From: Sphingobacteriaceae bacterium
GTDB lineage: Bacteria > Bacteroidota > Bacteroidia > B-17B0 > Aurantibacillaceae
Length of the DNA stretch: 12,002 nt
Direction of reading: 5' to 3'
Assembly: GCA_025360355.1 (NCBI GenBank)
Contig: JANYCL010000468.1
Coordinates: 1-12,002 of the forward strand
The notes under the pieces were generated by a model. The model did no database searches and was not told the origin of the DNA. It saw only the letters and a list, made by a program, of their open reading frames with translations. Below, piece after piece: positions 4,324 through 12,002 of this stretch. The position numbers and the translations under genes are program-made. The number at the start of each line of letters is the position of its first letter. Position 1 is the first letter of the stretch.

Positions 4324-7011
4324 TTACTTAGGCTGTTGAACCACAGTTTTATAGGCTTCATTAAAAAAGGCTGTATACGAGTTTACATTAGCCTTTTTAT
4401 AGAATAAAGGGAGGTTTTGGGCCGATATTATTAAGAAAGTAAAGGCCTCTTTTTTAATAGCCCCGGTATATATTTTGGGGTCGTTTTTAAGGTTTTCTAT
4501 ATAAGCATAGGCCTCTTTTGCATCATCAAAGGCTTTTACCAAGATCATTTGCTGTGCTGTTGCAAATAAATTACTAGCTATGGAAAAGTTTTTATTTGAA
4601 TAATAAACCGAATTAAAATTATCGATGGCGGTCTTAAAAGGATTTACCATTTTAGGATCGTCGGGTGAGATGATCAAAGCAAAATGCTGAGAGTCTAACA
4701 TTATTTTAAAAGTATCAGCTGCTGCCGGATTTAATGAATCGTTCCCGCTTTTGAATAGATTGGGATTTTGATTTTTCTTAATAGCTAATAAAATTTCGTT
4801 GGCGCGCGGCGTAACTTCTGATGTTGGATAAAGAATTAAAAAATCATTTAATGCAAATATTAACGAGTCAGGACCTTTTGAATACCCAATACTTAAAGTT
4901 CGCAAAAACTCAAACTTAGCTGAGAAATCTGTTTTACCATATTTTGTAAATGCTTCGTTACAATTCGAAATGGCTTGGTCATATTTTTTTTCGGAATACA
5001 AATTAAAAGTACTCTCGTAAAATTTCTCCACTTCACTACGCTCAGCATTCTTTTCTTCAGCGTATTTAGGATTTTTAATTAGCTTAACGTATTCACTATT
5101 CGGATAATCTGACATTAATTTGTTCTTATAATAATCAGATCTCTCCATATTGTTCTCTGCTAAATAAGTGCGATACAACTGATAATAACATGACAGCCTG
5201 TATTTGTGATCAGCATATCGGTTATTCAGATCTTCGAAAGCAGCGATGGAACGCTTATTATTATTTAATTCTTCCTTATAAGTTGATCCCAATAAATAAT
5301 CTGCCTCAACAATTTTAGCATGAGAAACTTTCATTAATGTATCAGTAAGCGGCAATTGTTTTAAATAATACTCGCGTGTTTTGCGTGGATCTTTAGTATT
5401 GTTTTTTGATGGCACTTTCACGTTAATGTTTGAACCATTAACTGTAACACCATTATCAACAGGAGTATTATCTATAGTCAATCCTTTTTGACTCCTTCTC
5501 CAGTTATCTTCATTTTTTCTGTTGCCCCATCTTTTTGCAAAATCAGATACACCGAAACTTAATGTTGTTTGGCTGTAAAAATAAAAAGTGACCGGTCCTC
5601 CTGTAATATTATCGCTGGGAATATTAGCATTACCGACATTGTTTATTGGATTTTGGTTCTGCGATTTAAGAGCTTCCAATTGTTCGCGTTGTTTTTCTTC
5701 GTCATCACCAATTTTCTCTATTATTTTATCGATCGCCCTATTTCTTTCGCTCTCACTCATTTTTGCTAAACGCTGCAAACTATCTTCGCGCTGAATGGTT
5801 TTTATATACCCGATCAAAGTGGATAAGGTATTTTTACGGTTAACAATGTTATTATAGTTCTGGTGGTCCTTTGGTAACACGGCAATGGTGCTATCGTAAT
5901 AAGCCTCAGCTTCAGGATAATTGAATTTGTCGAAACTAATTTCGCCAACCTTTAAATAAGCTAATGCTTTTTGATTAGGGTTACTTACGCTGCTTTGCGC
6001 CGATTTTTTATAATACACAATGGCCTGATCGGTGTTTCTTTCTTTTTCTTCGATCTCACCGAGTGTAAAATAAATAACATCTAAGTACTCAGAGTTCTTA
6101 GAGTCCTTTGTCATCTTCAGTAATTTTATTTTTGTTTTTTCAGCGTTCCCGTGTTTGGTGTCCGTTAGTCTGGCTAATTTTATGCTAGCATAGAACACCA
6201 TATCGTAAGCAGGCTTTAAACTAATGGCCTTCGCATAGTACTCCCGGGCTTTTTTATATTCTTTTTGTTCCTCGTGTAATTGGGCAACTATAAATGAATA
6301 ACGTGCGCGTTCTTTTCTTTTTAAACCTTTTCGTAAAATTCCTTTTTGATTTGAAGCATCTGTTAAAACAGTAATAGCTTCTTTGTACAAACCGCGACGG
6401 ATAAAATAATCGCCTTTTAATGCAGGAATTTGACTCTTGATCTTTTTTGGTAATTTTTTATCGTTAGCTAATAAACCAATGATAGGATCGGATTGTGAAA
6501 CAGAACCGATCTCGTTGTATGCTTTTGCCTGCCACAACAAAGCTTTGTATTTGTCTTTCGTTTTATAAGTACGCACAACATAATCAAAAGCTTCTATTCC
6601 GGAAAAAAATTCGCGTTTATAAAAACGGGAGATGCCGATATTGATCCAATTATTATCGATCCATTTTCCGGCAGTAGGAATTTCAACATCTTGTTTCGTT
6701 TTTATGGTGTGACGTTGAATTACCAGTGAAGATTTTTTTATCGCTTTATCAAAATCAGGAAAAGTAGTTTTAGCTCCTTCGTTAGTTGCTACAACGTAAA
6801 CCGGTAAAATTTTGTCGTAATTATCTTTATTTGCTCCTTCAATTTTAAAAACACCTTCCTTGATAGCTTCTGAACTCCAGTAATAACCATTGAACCTTGC
6901 GGTAACGTTGTGATAACCTCTGTGAAGAAATGTGTTTTTTTTGGTCCCACAATTTTGGAATAATACCAAAACAGCAAAAAGTACTAAATATGTGATACTG
7001 CGCAGTTTCAA
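4324..7011 (-). CDS. sprE: T9SS/gliding motility lipoprotein SprE/PorW (TPR protein)
   Basis: This encodes an 895-residue outer-membrane-associated lipoprotein of the type IX secretion system. The N-terminus is a lipoprotein signal with Cys21 in LFQNCGTKKN. It is followed by the family signature FLHRGYHNVTARFNGYYW (28-45). TPR-like helical repeats cover about 125-400, for example EYKKAREYYAKAISLKP (251-267) and NTDQAIVYYKKS (326-337). A charged and then Asn/Gln-rich linker (about 410-470) precedes the conserved YFYSQTTLSFGVSDFAKRWG and NRKNEDNWRRS segment (477-507). A second TPR set (about 545-740) and the C-terminal domain (about 770-895) complete the protein. SprE/PorW is required for T9SS secretion and, in gliders, for motility, and is thought to bridge the core ring and the trans-envelope complex. 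The start must be the TTG at 7011: no in-frame ATG precedes the lipobox. Asn at -1 of the lipobox is atypical. The length is close to that of F. johnsoniae SprE and longer than P. gingivalis PorW (recalled). Confidence 0.9.
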   Translation of the reverse strand: MKLRSITYLVLFAVLVLFQNCGTKKNTFLHRGYHNVTARFNGYYWSSEAIKEGVFKIEGANKDNYDKILPVYVVATNEGAKTTFPDFDKAIKKSSLVIQRHTIKTKQDVEIPTAGKWIDNNWINIGISRFYKREFFSGIEAFDYVVRTYKTKDKYKALLWQAKAYNEIGSVSQSDPIIGLLANDKKLPKKIKSQIPALKGDYFIRRGLYKEAITVLTDASNQKGILRKGLKRKERARYSFIVAQLHEEQKEYKKAREYYAKAISLKPAYDMVFYASIKLARLTDTKHGNAEKTKIKLLKMTKDSKNSEYLDVIYFTLGEIEEKERNTDQAIVYYKKSAQSSVSNPNQKALAYLKVGEISFDKFNYPEAEAYYDSTIAVLPKDHQNYNNIVNRKNTLSTLIGYIKTIQREDSLQRLAKMSESERNRAIDKIIEKIGDDEEKQREQLEALKSQNQNPINNVGNANIPSDNITGGPVTFYFYSQTTLSFGVSDFAKRWGNRKNEDNWRRSQKGLTIDNTPVDNGVTVNGSNINVKVPSKNNTKDPRKTREYYLKQLPLTDTLMKVSHAKIVEADYLLGSTYKEELNNNKRSIAAFEDLNNRYADHKYRLSCYYQLYRTYLAENNMERSDYYKNKLMSDYPNSEYVKLIKNPKYAEEKNAERSEVEKFYESTFNLYSEKKYDQAISNCNEAFTKYGKTDFSAKFEFLRTLSIGYSKGPDSLIFALNDFLILYPTSEVTPRANEILLAIKKNQNPNLFKSGNDSLNPAAADTFKIMLDSQHFALIISPDDPKMVNPFKTAIDNFNSVYYSNKNFSIASNLFATAQQMILVKAFDDAKEAYAYIENLKNDPKIYTGAIKKEAFTFLIISAQNLPLFYKKANVNSYTAFFNEAYKTVVQQPK

Positions 7012-7026
7012 CGTTTTAAATAACGT

Positions 7027-7080
7027 AAGGGGAGTAAAAATAGTATATTTTTAGCTATAATGGATGTTAAAATACCCCTT
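7027..7080. repeat. nested palindromes in the sprE upstream region
   Basis: An inner perfect palindrome, TAAAAATA (7035-7042) and TATTTTTA (7046-7053) with loop GTA, lies between AAGGGG (7027-7032) and CCCCTT (7075-7080), which are also complementary. The inner element is 24 nt upstream of the sprE TTG. On the minus strand it supplies TATTTTTA, a possible weak -7 box. It could be an operator, a leader hairpin or part of the promoter; nothing in the sequence decides among these. Confidence 0.35.
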
Positions 7081-7098
7081 TTTTAGGTATAAAAAGCA

Positions 7099-7126
7099 AA
7101 AAGGGACCCCTAATGGAGTCCCTTTT
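7099..7126 (-). terminator. intrinsic terminator of the T9SS-sorted protein gene
   Basis: AAAAGGGAC (7099-7107) and GTCCCTTTT (7118-7126) form a perfect 9-bp stem. It can be extended by CC/GG after one mismatch, leaving the loop TAAT. On the minus strand the hairpin ends in a T-rich tract (TTTT, then TTTGCTTTTT). It starts 22 nt after the stop codon at 7148. It separates this gene from sprE. Confidence 0.88.
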
Positions 7127-7147
7127 AAAAATTGCCAATAAATACGC

Positions 7148-9355
7148 TTATTGAACTATCAGTTTTTTGATAACGCTGTTATTATTTGTTCCAACAATTT
7201 CAACAAAATAGACACCTTTTGTTTGGTTCGATAGATCGATGATCTGTTTAGAATCCTTACTGATCTTATCAACCAAAATTTGTTCTCCTAACAAATTATA
7301 TATTTTTATTTTTTGAATGTCGCCACCTTTATTTTCAATAATAAAAATTCCTGTTGTTGGGTTAGGATAAATTTTTAAGTCGGAAGAAGCAAGTTCGTTA
7401 ATTCCTGTAACAGTTACACTTAATGTCGTAATTGTTGTACCGGTATTTACAGGAGCATTGTAATCAAAATAAATTCCCGCGGTATTTTTAATTGTAGTTC
7501 CAACAGGAAGCGATGGTTTTAATTGCACTTTGTAAGTTACAAAACCATGACTTTTCTTTTCATTTACATTACTATCAGGTAATAAAATATTATCGAATAA
7601 GAAATCTATATAACCTGTACCGCTAACGTTTGTTTGCACAGGAAAACTTGAACCTAATACTTCTACTGTATTCCACTGCAAATTATTATCCAATTGATCT
7701 TTAATCCTTACATTGATCGCAGGAGCCGTACCACAGTTTTGGAATTCGATATGATAAATTAATTCACTTGTTGTCATTGGCACAATACCTAAAGATGTTG
7801 TTCCAACAGGAGTAACTTCTTTTTCATTAGGATCGAACGGTCCGCCAATTACCCAGCACTTATTGTAAGTGTTATTGCTCATGTTAGTTTCAGTGTAAGT
7901 AGAAGCAACGCCGGTTGTGATACAATAATTATTTCCAATTGTTGCGCTTGTCTTCATTTTTAAATTAAGTGAGAAAATAGTTCCGTAAAAATCCACAGCC
8001 TGTAATCTCAGATCAGTAAAATTCCAAACGATACTGTCTCCGCTTGCTAAAGGATAAACTGTATTGCCTGTTGGTGTCCCCGCTGCTAATGAAAGCAACT
8101 GAACATTCGGATCTAATTTTATGAAATAACTGCCCGAATTACTTGAACAATAAGCAGGATGTAAAATACCATAATACGAATCAATAACAAAAGTACCGCC
8201 CGGTACCGAACTTCCGCTGTGCGGATTATTTTCATAGGTATAACAATCTAAATTATTAACTGATGTCTGAACTAACTGATCATAACGTGAAACATTAGTA
8301 AACGAATTAGAAAAATAATATGAAGTTGGCGATACAGAACAAGTCATTGCAAAACCAGAATTCGGAATAACATTTAAAGTATATTGTGTTGCACTAAAAG
8401 GAGAAATAACATTGTAATTTCCATTATAATCAGGAATTGCCATGGTGCTGTATGTTCCATCTGATGATAAGATCACTTCATCATTCGCGTACATTTCCGC
8501 ACCATCTTTATAACAATTAGCATTACAATCCACATAACTTAAATTACCTGTTACAGTTGAACAGCTATCTACAATAACCGCTATGCCTTGCAAATACGGA
8601 TAACCATCATTAATTCCCATATTACTATATAATGTGCCATTGTAATAAAGGGTATAAGTGCCCAATGTAGTTAACTCGGGCGGAGTAGGTAAAAGATATG
8701 ATCCGCCCCAACTGCATGAGGAATTAGGATACCAAGTAACTGTGACTGTATTCGTATATACATTCGATATTATACCGTTCGTTACAGTATAAGTAACAAC
8801 TTCGTTTACAGGAGTAACATCAAGATAATCTCGCGCGTAACCATTTGACATTACATATAAGGAAGATTTGCCAAGACAATAAGATGTATATCCAGCGCTC
8901 CACCCCGGCGTATTAGCTATCGCAAGAGCTCCAAGGTTTGTTCTTTTAAAACCATAAACACTATATATAGGCATATTATGTACCGTATTATAGGCGAAAT
9001 TGGTTGGGTTCCCAAAAATAGACGCGCCATACATTTGATCAAATGGTGCACCCGTATTTCTTGACAACATATTTTGTGCAGGTAAAACAAGATTGTTTAA
9101 ATTTTTGACCCGGAAATATCCGTTATTATCAGTCGTTCCCCCTGCATAACCAGTTGCGCTGATGTTATAGGTATAAGTAAGAGTTAAACAATAATTAATA
9201 AGTGGTTTTTCACCAATACCGGGTTCGTAAATGGCATTGTTGTTTGCATCATCGAACAAGAAAAATACAATTGAGTCATTTACTGCTTTTACATTTGTTT
9301 TTGATACGAATATCATTGCAATGATAAGTGCTAAATTTTTGAGGGATGTTTTCAT
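7148..9355 (-). CDS. secreted protein with DUF7619-like domain and type A T9SS C-terminal sorting domain
   Basis: This encodes a 735-residue exported protein. A Sec signal peptide (1-24, ending NVKA) is followed by a SdrD/carboxypeptidase-regulatory-like segment (about 28-90: FDDANNNAIYEPGIGE, then TTDNNGYFRV). A stretch without recognisable motif follows (about 90-260). A second Sdr-like module has CNANCYKDGAEMY (277-289) and another unassigned part runs to about 500. A DUF7619/DUF11-like beta-sandwich lies at about 506-640 (FDPNEKEVTPVG, YHIEFQNCGTAPA, LPDSNVNEKKSHGFV, AGIYFDYNAPV). The C-terminal 77 residues are a type A sorting domain: YPNPTTGIF (663-671), KIYNLLGE (684-691) and GVYFVEI (714-720). 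The T9SS would carry it across the outer membrane and probably anchor it at the surface. There are 12 cysteines in the mature chain, suggesting disulfides. No catalytic motif is visible, so an adhesin or structural role is a guess. The start is ATG; the gene is monocistronic, with a clear terminator. Confidence 0.93.
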   Translation of the reverse strand: MKTSLKNLALIIAMIFVSKTNVKAVNDSIVFFLFDDANNNAIYEPGIGEKPLINYCLTLTYTYNISATGYAGGTTDNNGYFRVKNLNNLVLPAQNMLSRNTGAPFDQMYGASIFGNPTNFAYNTVHNMPIYSVYGFKRTNLGALAIANTPGWSAGYTSYCLGKSSLYVMSNGYARDYLDVTPVNEVVTYTVTNGIISNVYTNTVTVTWYPNSSCSWGGSYLLPTPPELTTLGTYTLYYNGTLYSNMGINDGYPYLQGIAVIVDSCSTVTGNLSYVDCNANCYKDGAEMYANDEVILSSDGTYSTMAIPDYNGNYNVISPFSATQYTLNVIPNSGFAMTCSVSPTSYYFSNSFTNVSRYDQLVQTSVNNLDCYTYENNPHSGSSVPGGTFVIDSYYGILHPAYCSSNSGSYFIKLDPNVQLLSLAAGTPTGNTVYPLASGDSIVWNFTDLRLQAVDFYGTIFSLNLKMKTSATIGNNYCITTGVASTYTETNMSNNTYNKCWVIGGPFDPNEKEVTPVGTTSLGIVPMTTSELIYHIEFQNCGTAPAINVRIKDQLDNNLQWNTVEVLGSSFPVQTNVSGTGYIDFLFDNILLPDSNVNEKKSHGFVTYKVQLKPSLPVGTTIKNTAGIYFDYNAPVNTGTTITTLSVTVTGINELASSDLKIYPNPTTGIFIIENKGGDIQKIKIYNLLGEQILVDKISKDSKQIIDLSNQTKGVYFVEIVGTNNNSVIKKLIVQ

Positions 9356-9372
9356 TTTAAATTTATTTGATG

Positions 9373-9380
9373 CAAACTTA
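9373..9380 (-). promoter_or_regulatory. -7 box of the T9SS-sorted protein gene
   Basis: On the minus strand TAAGTTTG matches the Bacteroidota -7 consensus TAnnTTTG exactly. It lies 17 nt upstream of the ATG at 9355, implying a very short leader. A TTTG that could act as -33 box (9406-9409) is 25 nt away, longer than the usual 17-20 nt, so the upstream element is uncertain. Confidence 0.42.
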
Positions 9381-9466
9381 AAATTTAATTTAAACCTGAT
9401 TTCCGCAAATGATTGAATTGAGTGTTTTAGTTATTAAAACAGAAATCAGTATTGATCTTACTCAAA

Positions 9467-10669
9467 CTAAACCGTATTTAGCTCATTGATGGCCAACCAC
9501 GCCATTAGACCGGACCCGATCTTTAATGCTTGTTCATCAATATCAAAAGTGGGGGTGTGAACTCCTGAAGTTATTCCTTTTGCTTTGTTTCCTGTACCTA
9601 ATCTGTAAAAACAACAAGGTAACTCCTGAGTAAAATAAGCAAAGTCCTCAGCTGTCATGCGCATCGGTAATTCTTCCACATTTTCTTTTCCCAAATAATT
9701 TATCGCAGCTTGTCTGCAATTTTCAGTTACTTTTTTATCATTAACTAAGAACGGATAGCCGCGCATGATATTCAGATCAGCCTTTGCGTTATTTTTTGTG
9801 CAAACTTCCAGAACAGTTTTGGTAATGATATCGTGCGCTTCAGTTCTCCACTTTTCATCCATGGTTCTGAATGTGCCCGCAATTTTTACTTCTTCGGGTA
9901 TAACGTTCGTTGCCCCTACTCCTTCAATTTTTCCGAAAGCTAAAACAGTAGGTATATTTTGTTTTCCGTCGTTCGGGAATTTCTTTTTTAATTCTAATAA
10001 AACTTCTGAGGCGATTAATAATGGATTATTATAATCAGCCGGCATTGCAGCATGACCACCTTTTCCAGTAATAGTTAAATAAATTTCATCTGTACTTGCC
10101 ATGTACATTCCGCTCTTAAATCCTACTTTACCAACTTCCATGCTTGGATATACATGCTGCGCAACTGCAACGTTTACTTCAGGATTTTTTAATACACCTT
10201 CCTTGATCATCAACGATGCACCGCCCGGTAAAACCTCTTCTCCGGGTTGGAAAATTATTTTCACAGTTCCTTCAAAATCATTTTTAAATGTATTTAGGAT
10301 CTGTGCTGCGCCAATTGCACAAGAGCTATGAACATCATGTCCGCATGCATGCATAACTCCGATGTTTTTTGAAATGTAATCGGTTTTATTTTGTTCTGTT
10401 ATCGGAAGCGCATCCATGTCGGCACGTAACAACACAACTTTCTTTGCCGGATTTTTTCCCTTGATCAAAGCTATGATTCCCGTTTTAACATGCCCGGTTG
10501 TATATTCAATTCCTATTTTATCCAATAAGGAACAAATATATTTTGACGTTTCAATTTCTTTAAATGATAATTCAGGATGTTGATGTATATGCCTTCGCGC
10601 ATCGAGCACAGTGCTAAAGATTTTTTCTGCTTGCTCTTTTATTTGTTCTACGCTGATCACTATTTCCAA
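9467..10669 (-). CDS. M20D family metallo-amidohydrolase (N-acyl-amino acid/IAA-amino acid hydrolase-like)
   Basis: This encodes a 400-residue cytoplasmic zinc or manganese amidohydrolase that removes acyl groups from N-acyl amino acids or related amides. The metal-site residues expected for M20D are all present: C109 and H111 in HACGHD, the E144-E145 pair in FQPGEE, H172 in AQHVYP and H371 in GVHTPTF. Other family blocks are RRHIHQHPELSFKE (25-38), RADMDALPI (82-90), GKGGHAAMP (202-210, dimerisation domain) and MTAEDFAYF (338-346). No signal peptide is seen. The start is non-ATG. A TTG at 10669 overlaps the TauE gene by 10 nt; a GTG at 10660 overlaps its stop by one base (TAGTG) and shortens the protein by three residues. 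The first in-frame ATG is inside the catalytic domain and can be excluded. The true substrate cannot be told; the family is annotated variously as hippurate, IAA-Ala or acetyl-diaminopimelate hydrolase. Confidence 0.94.
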   Translation of the reverse strand: MEIVISVEQIKEQAEKIFSTVLDARRHIHQHPELSFKEIETSKYICSLLDKIGIEYTTGHVKTGIIALIKGKNPAKKVVLLRADMDALPITEQNKTDYISKNIGVMHACGHDVHSSCAIGAAQILNTFKNDFEGTVKIIFQPGEEVLPGGASLMIKEGVLKNPEVNVAVAQHVYPSMEVGKVGFKSGMYMASTDEIYLTITGKGGHAAMPADYNNPLLIASEVLLELKKKFPNDGKQNIPTVLAFGKIEGVGATNVIPEEVKIAGTFRTMDEKWRTEAHDIITKTVLEVCTKNNAKADLNIMRGYPFLVNDKKVTENCRQAAINYLGKENVEELPMRMTAEDFAYFTQELPCCFYRLGTGNKAKGITSGVHTPTFDIDEQALKIGSGLMAWLAINELNTV

Positions 10670-11022
10670 AAAACCATTTTAATTCCCAGTAAAATTATGA
10701 TCACACCAAAAATTTGTTTTACTGTTTTTTGATCGAGAGAAATGGCTAATTTACTTCCGAAATAACTTCCAATTAGAAAAGTGCTTCCAATGATGAACGC
10801 CGTTTTAATTTCAACATAGCCGGCTTTGTAGTAGTTCATAACACCTAAGATCCCTATTGGCAATAAGAACATGAATAACGTTGTGCCTTGTGCTTGTTGC
10901 TGACTATAATTTAAAAAATAAACCAGCACAGGAACAACAATTATTCCGCCGCCAACACCAACCAAACCACTAAGTGCTCCGGCTAATAAACCTAGAAGAA
11001 GTAAAATGTAAATGCTATTCAT
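10660..11022 (-). CDS. half-size TauE/SafE family membrane protein
   Basis: This encodes 120 residues with one TauE/SafE (DUF81) repeat. A hydrophobic N-terminus leads to the glycine motif ALSGLVGVGGGIIVVPVL. A QQQAQGTTLFMFL segment follows, then three further helices ending LLGIKMVFW. Full TauE/SafE transporters have two such repeats (about 250 residues). A single repeat of about 120 residues would need to form a homodimer. The family exports sulfite, sulfoacetate or related organic anions, but the substrate here is unknown. The ATG at 11022 lies 23 nt after the stop of the upstream barrel gene; the frame also extends to a GTG at 11097 inside that gene, which would add an unlikely basic leader. 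The 3' end overlaps or abuts the amidohydrolase start, suggesting a shared mRNA. Confidence 0.88.
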   Translation of the reverse strand: MNSIYILLLLGLLAGALSGLVGVGGGIIVVPVLVYFLNYSQQQAQGTTLFMFLLPIGILGVMNYYKAGYVEIKTAFIIGSTFLIGSYFGSKLAISLDQKTVKQIFGVIIILLGIKMVFWK

Positions 11023-11045
11023 AATTCGGTTAGCGCATCTTGGTT

Positions 11046-12002
11046 TTAAAAATCGGTTGTAAAAGACAAATAGGTAATTGATTTTGATACTTTCCACGCA
11101 TCCACACCATAACCAATATCAACACGTACAAAATAACCTAACAATCGCGAGCGAACACCAAAACCAAAGCCACCAACCAATGGATTTTTTTGATTATAAA
11201 TAGTTAAAGTAATTGGATTGTTATAATAAATATTTTTATTCAAAGTATTTTCATCGCTTAACGGATTAACACCATACCAAGCCATTCCCAGATCACCAAA
11301 TCCTATTACCTGGAAATTATTTATGAAATCAGATTTTATAGGACGGTTAAACAAATATCTGAAAAGCGGCAAACGTAATTCGGAATTAAACACAACGAAA
11401 TTATTTCCATTCCGGATGTTTTGTTTAAAGCCGCGCATATTGGTTGCTAATGTTTGAAACTGGTATTGATCAGAATTCACAACATTTATTGATCTGTCAA
11501 ATTTAGGATTGAACCAAGAATCCACCCCTCCTAAATAGTAAATTAATTTATCAGTGCCCCAAGAAGTACCTCCTGCTAAACGGTTACACCAAATAAGATC
11601 ACGATGTACTTTTTTGTATCCACGAATATCAAAACCGAAAGTAATCAGATCATGACGCGTATCTTTTAATAAACGCCAGTATTCCCCCCATACTTTCGCA
11701 CGTACACCGTTAAACAAATTTAAACCGCGCTTCCGTGTGTTATCAAAAATATATTCTAAACGTCCTCCCACATAATTATCATAAATGTTTTTCTTTGGTA
11801 GGGAAAAATCACCCACCGATGCAAATACAGAACGGTCGTTACGATACATAAATGAAAGTCGTGTTGCACAAATTTCGTTGAAAGGTAATTTAATAGAATA
11901 GCGGACATCCTGCGTTGTCACTTTTGCAAGCGAACCATAGTAATCATTAATTTTTAAGAACGACTGACGGTGCAAAACTATTTGATGATCTAACAACCGT
12001 TT
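11046..12002 (-). CDS. C-terminal part of an Omp85/BamA-like outer-membrane beta-barrel protein (5' end outside window)
   Basis: 318 residues are visible and the frame is open through the window edge (codons AAA CGG precede the TTG at 11996), so this is a truncated gene and not one that begins at 11996. Alternating aromatic and polar strands continue throughout, and the chain ends YLSFTTDF with a terminal Phe, the usual signal for insertion by the Bam complex. The segment MRGFKQNIRNGNN, followed by NSELRLPLFRYL, matches the Omp85 (V/M)RGF motif with its G...N.E.R.P context. FGFGVRSRLLGYFVRVDIGYG fits the last barrel strands. Similar barrels occur in Bacteroidota as the C-terminus of large proteins with PD40/WD40-like propellers, or as TamA-like proteins; which one cannot be judged here. 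It is probably the first visible gene of a unit with TauE and the amidohydrolase. Confidence 0.82.
   Translation of the reverse strand, partial: KRLLDHQIVLHRQSFLKINDYYGSLAKVTTQDVRYSIKLPFNEICATRLSFMYRNDRSVFASVGDFSLPKKNIYDNYVGGRLEYIFDNTRKRGLNLFNGVRAKVWGEYWRLLKDTRHDLITFGFDIRGYKKVHRDLIWCNRLAGGTSWGTDKLIYYLGGVDSWFNPKFDRSINVVNSDQYQFQTLATNMRGFKQNIRNGNNFVVFNSELRLPLFRYLFNRPIKSDFINNFQVIGFGDLGMAWYGVNPLSDENTLNKNIYYNNPITLTIYNQKNPLVGGFGFGVRSRLLGYFVRVDIGYGVDAWKVSKSITYLSFTTDF

Noticed and set aside
9424..9440. Inverted repeat GTTTTA/TAAAAC after the M20D amidohydrolase gene, considered as a terminator.
   Set aside because: It is only 6 bp and AT-rich, with no T-tract on the minus strand. A wider GATTTC/GAAATC pair has a loop of about 38 nt and is not convincing.
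9765..10331. Plus-strand open frames of 76-89 codons within the amidohydrolase gene.
   Set aside because: They are antisense to conserved M20D blocks (metal-binding and dimerisation regions) and have no recognisable features.
1..12002. CRISPR arrays, tRNA or rRNA genes, insertion sequences, phage genes, toxin-antitoxin or defence systems.
   Set aside because: No spaced direct repeats, cloverleaf structures, transposase motifs or characteristic proteins were found on either strand.

Overview
The window reads as a chromosomal segment from a member of the Bacteroidota. It is AT-rich and has no Shine-Dalgarno-like starts. It carries several markers of the phylum: a TonB with the NKNYGAYALR-type N-terminus, a SprE/PorW-type type IX secretion (T9SS) lipoprotein, a secreted protein with a T9SS C-terminal sorting domain, and Bacteroidota-type promoter motifs (TAnnTTTG-like). 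The exact genus cannot be read from the sequence. Every gene I can support lies on the minus strand, so transcription runs from high to low coordinates.

From the right edge: (1) 12002-9467 looks like one transcription unit. It encodes the C-terminal part of an Omp85/BamA-like outer-membrane barrel (5' end outside the window), a half-size TauE/SafE membrane protein and an M20D metallo-amidohydrolase, with a 23-nt gap and then an overlap or abutment. (2) 9355-7148 is a stand-alone secreted protein with a DUF7619-like domain and a type A T9SS sorting signal, followed by a clear intrinsic terminator (about 7099-7126). (3) 7011-2088 starts with SprE/PorW (TTG start). A 62-nt gap follows, then a tightly packed or overlapping series: bactofilin, AtpZ, a four-helix membrane protein, and an exported C1B (bleomycin-hydrolase/aminopeptidase C-like) cysteine peptidase. 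(4) 1907-1302 is a stand-alone LON substrate-binding-domain protein, bounded on both sides by palindromic intergenic sequence. (5) 1032-241 is a TonB energy transducer, closed by a strong terminator (188-220). (6) 71-1 is the first 23 codons of another minus-strand gene, tentatively an ExbB/TolQ-type proton channel.

The functional themes are envelope biogenesis and energised transport: T9SS assembly (SprE), a T9SS client, a TonB/ExbB-type system, bactofilin and outer-membrane barrels. The bactofilin-AtpZ-four-helix module normally introduces an F0F1 ATP synthase operon, but here it runs into a peptidase gene instead. I found no CRISPR array, tRNA, rRNA, insertion sequence or phage gene, and no clearly new multi-gene system. 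The most notable items are that ATP synthase context break, two palindromic repeat-like intergenic elements around the LON-domain gene, a long possible dual-coding overlap at bactofilin/atpZ, and several non-ATG starts. No gene-free stretch exceeds 300 bases; the longest is 1033-1301.
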